A DNA stretch of 64,000 nucleotides from Chrysogorgia sp. JL179-B06 (taxonomy: Eukaryota > Cnidaria > Anthozoa > Scleralcyonacea > Chrysogorgiidae), in the NCBI GenBank assembly GCA_035772405.1, contig JAYKKM010000054.1:2575001-2639000 (forward strand), in the 5' to 3' direction. The notes beneath the pieces are model-generated. The model did no database searches, was not told the origin of the DNA, and saw only the letters and a program-made list of their open reading frames with translations. Position numbers and translations under genes: made by a program. This document shows, one piece after another, positions 62,917 to 64,000 of this stretch (its first letter is position 1; every line of letters starts with the position of its first letter).

Positions 62917-64000
62917 CTAAAGCACAAACTTACTCACCACTATCCCTACTACCACCGCGATAGGTAACACACTTACGATAGATGTCGTGTTAACAACAGC
63001 TGTAGTTTTTTTCTCAGTAACATCATGATCTAACACCTCTAAGTGTTCTCCAACATCAGAGTGAGTCTTGATAGTCTTGACAGCTCTAAAGTTAAGTCCA
63101 TTGTTATATCCAAATGTCATGTTTGTTCCAGATGACTCTCTAAGTAGATTATTGTAACCTGGGATTGGTGTCTTTAGTAGAACCATACTTCTAGGGATCA
63201 ACCATGTGTTTGGTGTTAATGCCATGTCCAGTTTGACGTTTGTGTATTTTATCGCCTTGTTCATAAGATTAATCCAAACGCTAGGTGAGTACTGAACCAC
63301 AGCGTCCTCGACGATGTTTCTGAAGACTTGTTGAACCTCACGAGCACTAGCTCGGTTTCCCACAATACTTTGTTTACTTTTCGCCTGTGCACCAAGTATA
63401 GCGTATGTGTACACCTCTATCGACTGGTTCAGGAGTTCCTGTCCCAATGGAGTTATTCCGTTAGACGTTCTTGAACAATAGCGTTTGTAATCTCCTTGTA
63501 AATCTTTGATAATATCAACCCAGTTACCACCTAGAGGAAGATGATCTCTCAAAAGCCTCCAGTCTGGTATGTACAACCTGATGATGTCAGCAATATCAGC
63601 ACCACTCTTGCTAAGACGAAACATCACTCTCCTCATAGTGAAGTACACGTGGAATCTCATGAGACTTGTGATCTCTTTTGGGATGTCAGAGTTTGGTGTT
63701 ATGTTTTGCAAGGAAACTCCAGATCTGTACGTGGCTATGTACATAGCAGCGATAGCTTGATAGTAACTCTTTGACAAAGTCCATACTGTGTTTATATTAC
63801 CCCCATCTGGTCCATCCTGATAGAACTTTTTTGTGTCTATGACTATCCTCGGGAGACTAGACTTGAAGGAGTTCTTGTCGTCGACGTAGACAATGAAGTT
63901 GTTGACTTGGTAGTTGAGCACGTATGGAGGAAAGATTGCGTCAGAAGTTCCAGCTCTCTCTGTTAACAAAAGTTTTTGAACTGTACCACCACTGTTCCAT
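62917..64000 (-). CDS. Tail-anchored structural-looking protein, 5' end outside window
   Basis: The frame is open to the last base of the window, so the start lies beyond 64000. The TTG at 63969 has no support as a start. About 361 codons are visible. Segments: YYQAIAAMYIATYRSG, SLMRFHVYFTMRRVMFRLSK, YIPDWRLLRDHLPLGGNWVD, AREVQQVFRNIVEDAVVQY, WINLMNKAIKYTN, and a C-terminal hydrophobic helix SIVSVLPIAVVVGIVVSKFVL. No family recognised. The close coupling to the fibre-like gene (9-bp gap) suggests a late or virion function. Confidence 0.6.
   Translation of the reverse strand, partial: WNSGGTVQKLLLTERAGTSDAIFPPYVLNYQVNNFIVYVDDKNSFKSSLPRIVIDTKKFYQDGPDGGNINTVWTLSKSYYQAIAAMYIATYRSGVSLQNITPNSDIPKEITSLMRFHVYFTMRRVMFRLSKSGADIADIIRLYIPDWRLLRDHLPLGGNWVDIIKDLQGDYKRYCSRTSNGITPLGQELLNQSIEVYTYAILGAQAKSKQSIVGNRASAREVQQVFRNIVEDAVVQYSPSVWINLMNKAIKYTNVKLDMALTPNTWLIPRSMVLLKTPIPGYNNLLRESSGTNMTFGYNNGLNFRAVKTIKTHSDVGEHLEVLDHDVTEKKTTAVVNTTSIVSVLPIAVVVGIVVSKFVL

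Larger units (their letters stand above)
54790..64000. mobile_element. Integrated virus-like element (Polinton/adintovirus-like), partial
   Basis: At least nine genes on both strands with gaps of tens to about 180 bases, no visible introns, a shared start-proximal promoter motif, and replication plus structural-looking products. Host-type sequence with LINEs lies immediately left. The polymerase type and small-protein families match Polinton/adintovirus-like elements of invertebrates. Integrase, FtsK-type ATPase, protease and capsid genes would have to lie beyond base 64000, and no terminal repeat can be paired within the window. Frame breaks in three genes suggest an inactive copy. Confidence 0.75.

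Noticed and set aside
63541..63774. Plus-strand ORFs of 63-77 aa at the right end
   Set aside because: Antisense of the long tail-anchored protein gene; no promoter motif.

Overview
The window looks like an AT-rich metazoan nuclear genome, probably an early-branching animal such as a cnidarian. That placement is inferred from gene content and repeat style; no taxonomic marker is present. Host coding sequence is sparse. Twenty-one exons on the minus strand, most of them joining in matching splice phase, describe one receptor protein tyrosine phosphatase (RPTP). Read from right to left it has five EGF modules (52.9 to 37.7 kb), one Ig domain split over two exons (34.6 and 31.9 kb), an FN3 domain (31.2 kb), a juxtamembrane FN3-like module with a possible furin site (24.7 kb), a transmembrane helix (20.3 kb), and most of a first phosphatase domain (19.5 to 0.05 kb) with the [10 protein letters not shown] signature. 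The gene continues past base 1, and its 5' end is not seen.

The large introns are full of mobile DNA. The most notable is a head-to-tail Penelope-like element (PLE) array at 9.4-13.9 kb. It has one full RT plus GIY-YIG ORF (757 aa), one 5'-truncated copy and the start of a third. Three copies of a sequence that folds as a hammerhead ribozyme lie at the unit junctions and flank. Other contents are LINE fragments (14.5, 17.2, 20.7-22.7, 35.2, 53.5-54.5 kb), a decayed integrase-bearing pol (16.2-18.0 kb), a DIRS-like RNase H relic (29.7-30.1 kb), loose PLE endonuclease fragments (43.1 and 44.9 kb), a decayed multi-frame ORF of an unnamed transposon-associated family (45.9-47.9 kb) with a Gypsy-type RT scrap antisense to it, a THAP-containing foldback element (50.1-50.8 kb), many MITE-like hairpins, tRNA-derived SINE heads, minisatellites with 26-, 27- and about 48-bp units, and long (TA)n tracts.

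From about 54.7 kb to the right edge the character changes to a compact, virus-like segment of closely packed genes on both strands without visible introns. It encodes a protein-primed-type family B DNA polymerase, an AT-hook/NUMOD1-like small protein, an AEP primase with a PriCT-2-like tail, a possible ssDNA-binding-sized protein, a small membrane/coiled-coil protein, a KLESEN-repeat coiled coil, a fibre-like protein with an N-terminal VADP...DAI motif, and a tail-anchored protein running off the edge. Several start codons are preceded directly by the same motif, TATAATAAAGAG. The segment resembles Polinton/adintovirus-type elements of invertebrates, but integrase, packaging ATPase, protease and capsid genes are not in view. 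Polymerase, primase and the small membrane gene each carry small frame breaks, so this copy is probably decaying, unless the breaks are assembly errors.

The best candidates for something undescribed are the virus-like segment (polymerase plus stand-alone primase plus start-codon-proximal promoters), the ribozyme-bearing PLE array with a precisely inverted 30-bp junction block, and the EGF-Ig-FN3-PTP receptor architecture.
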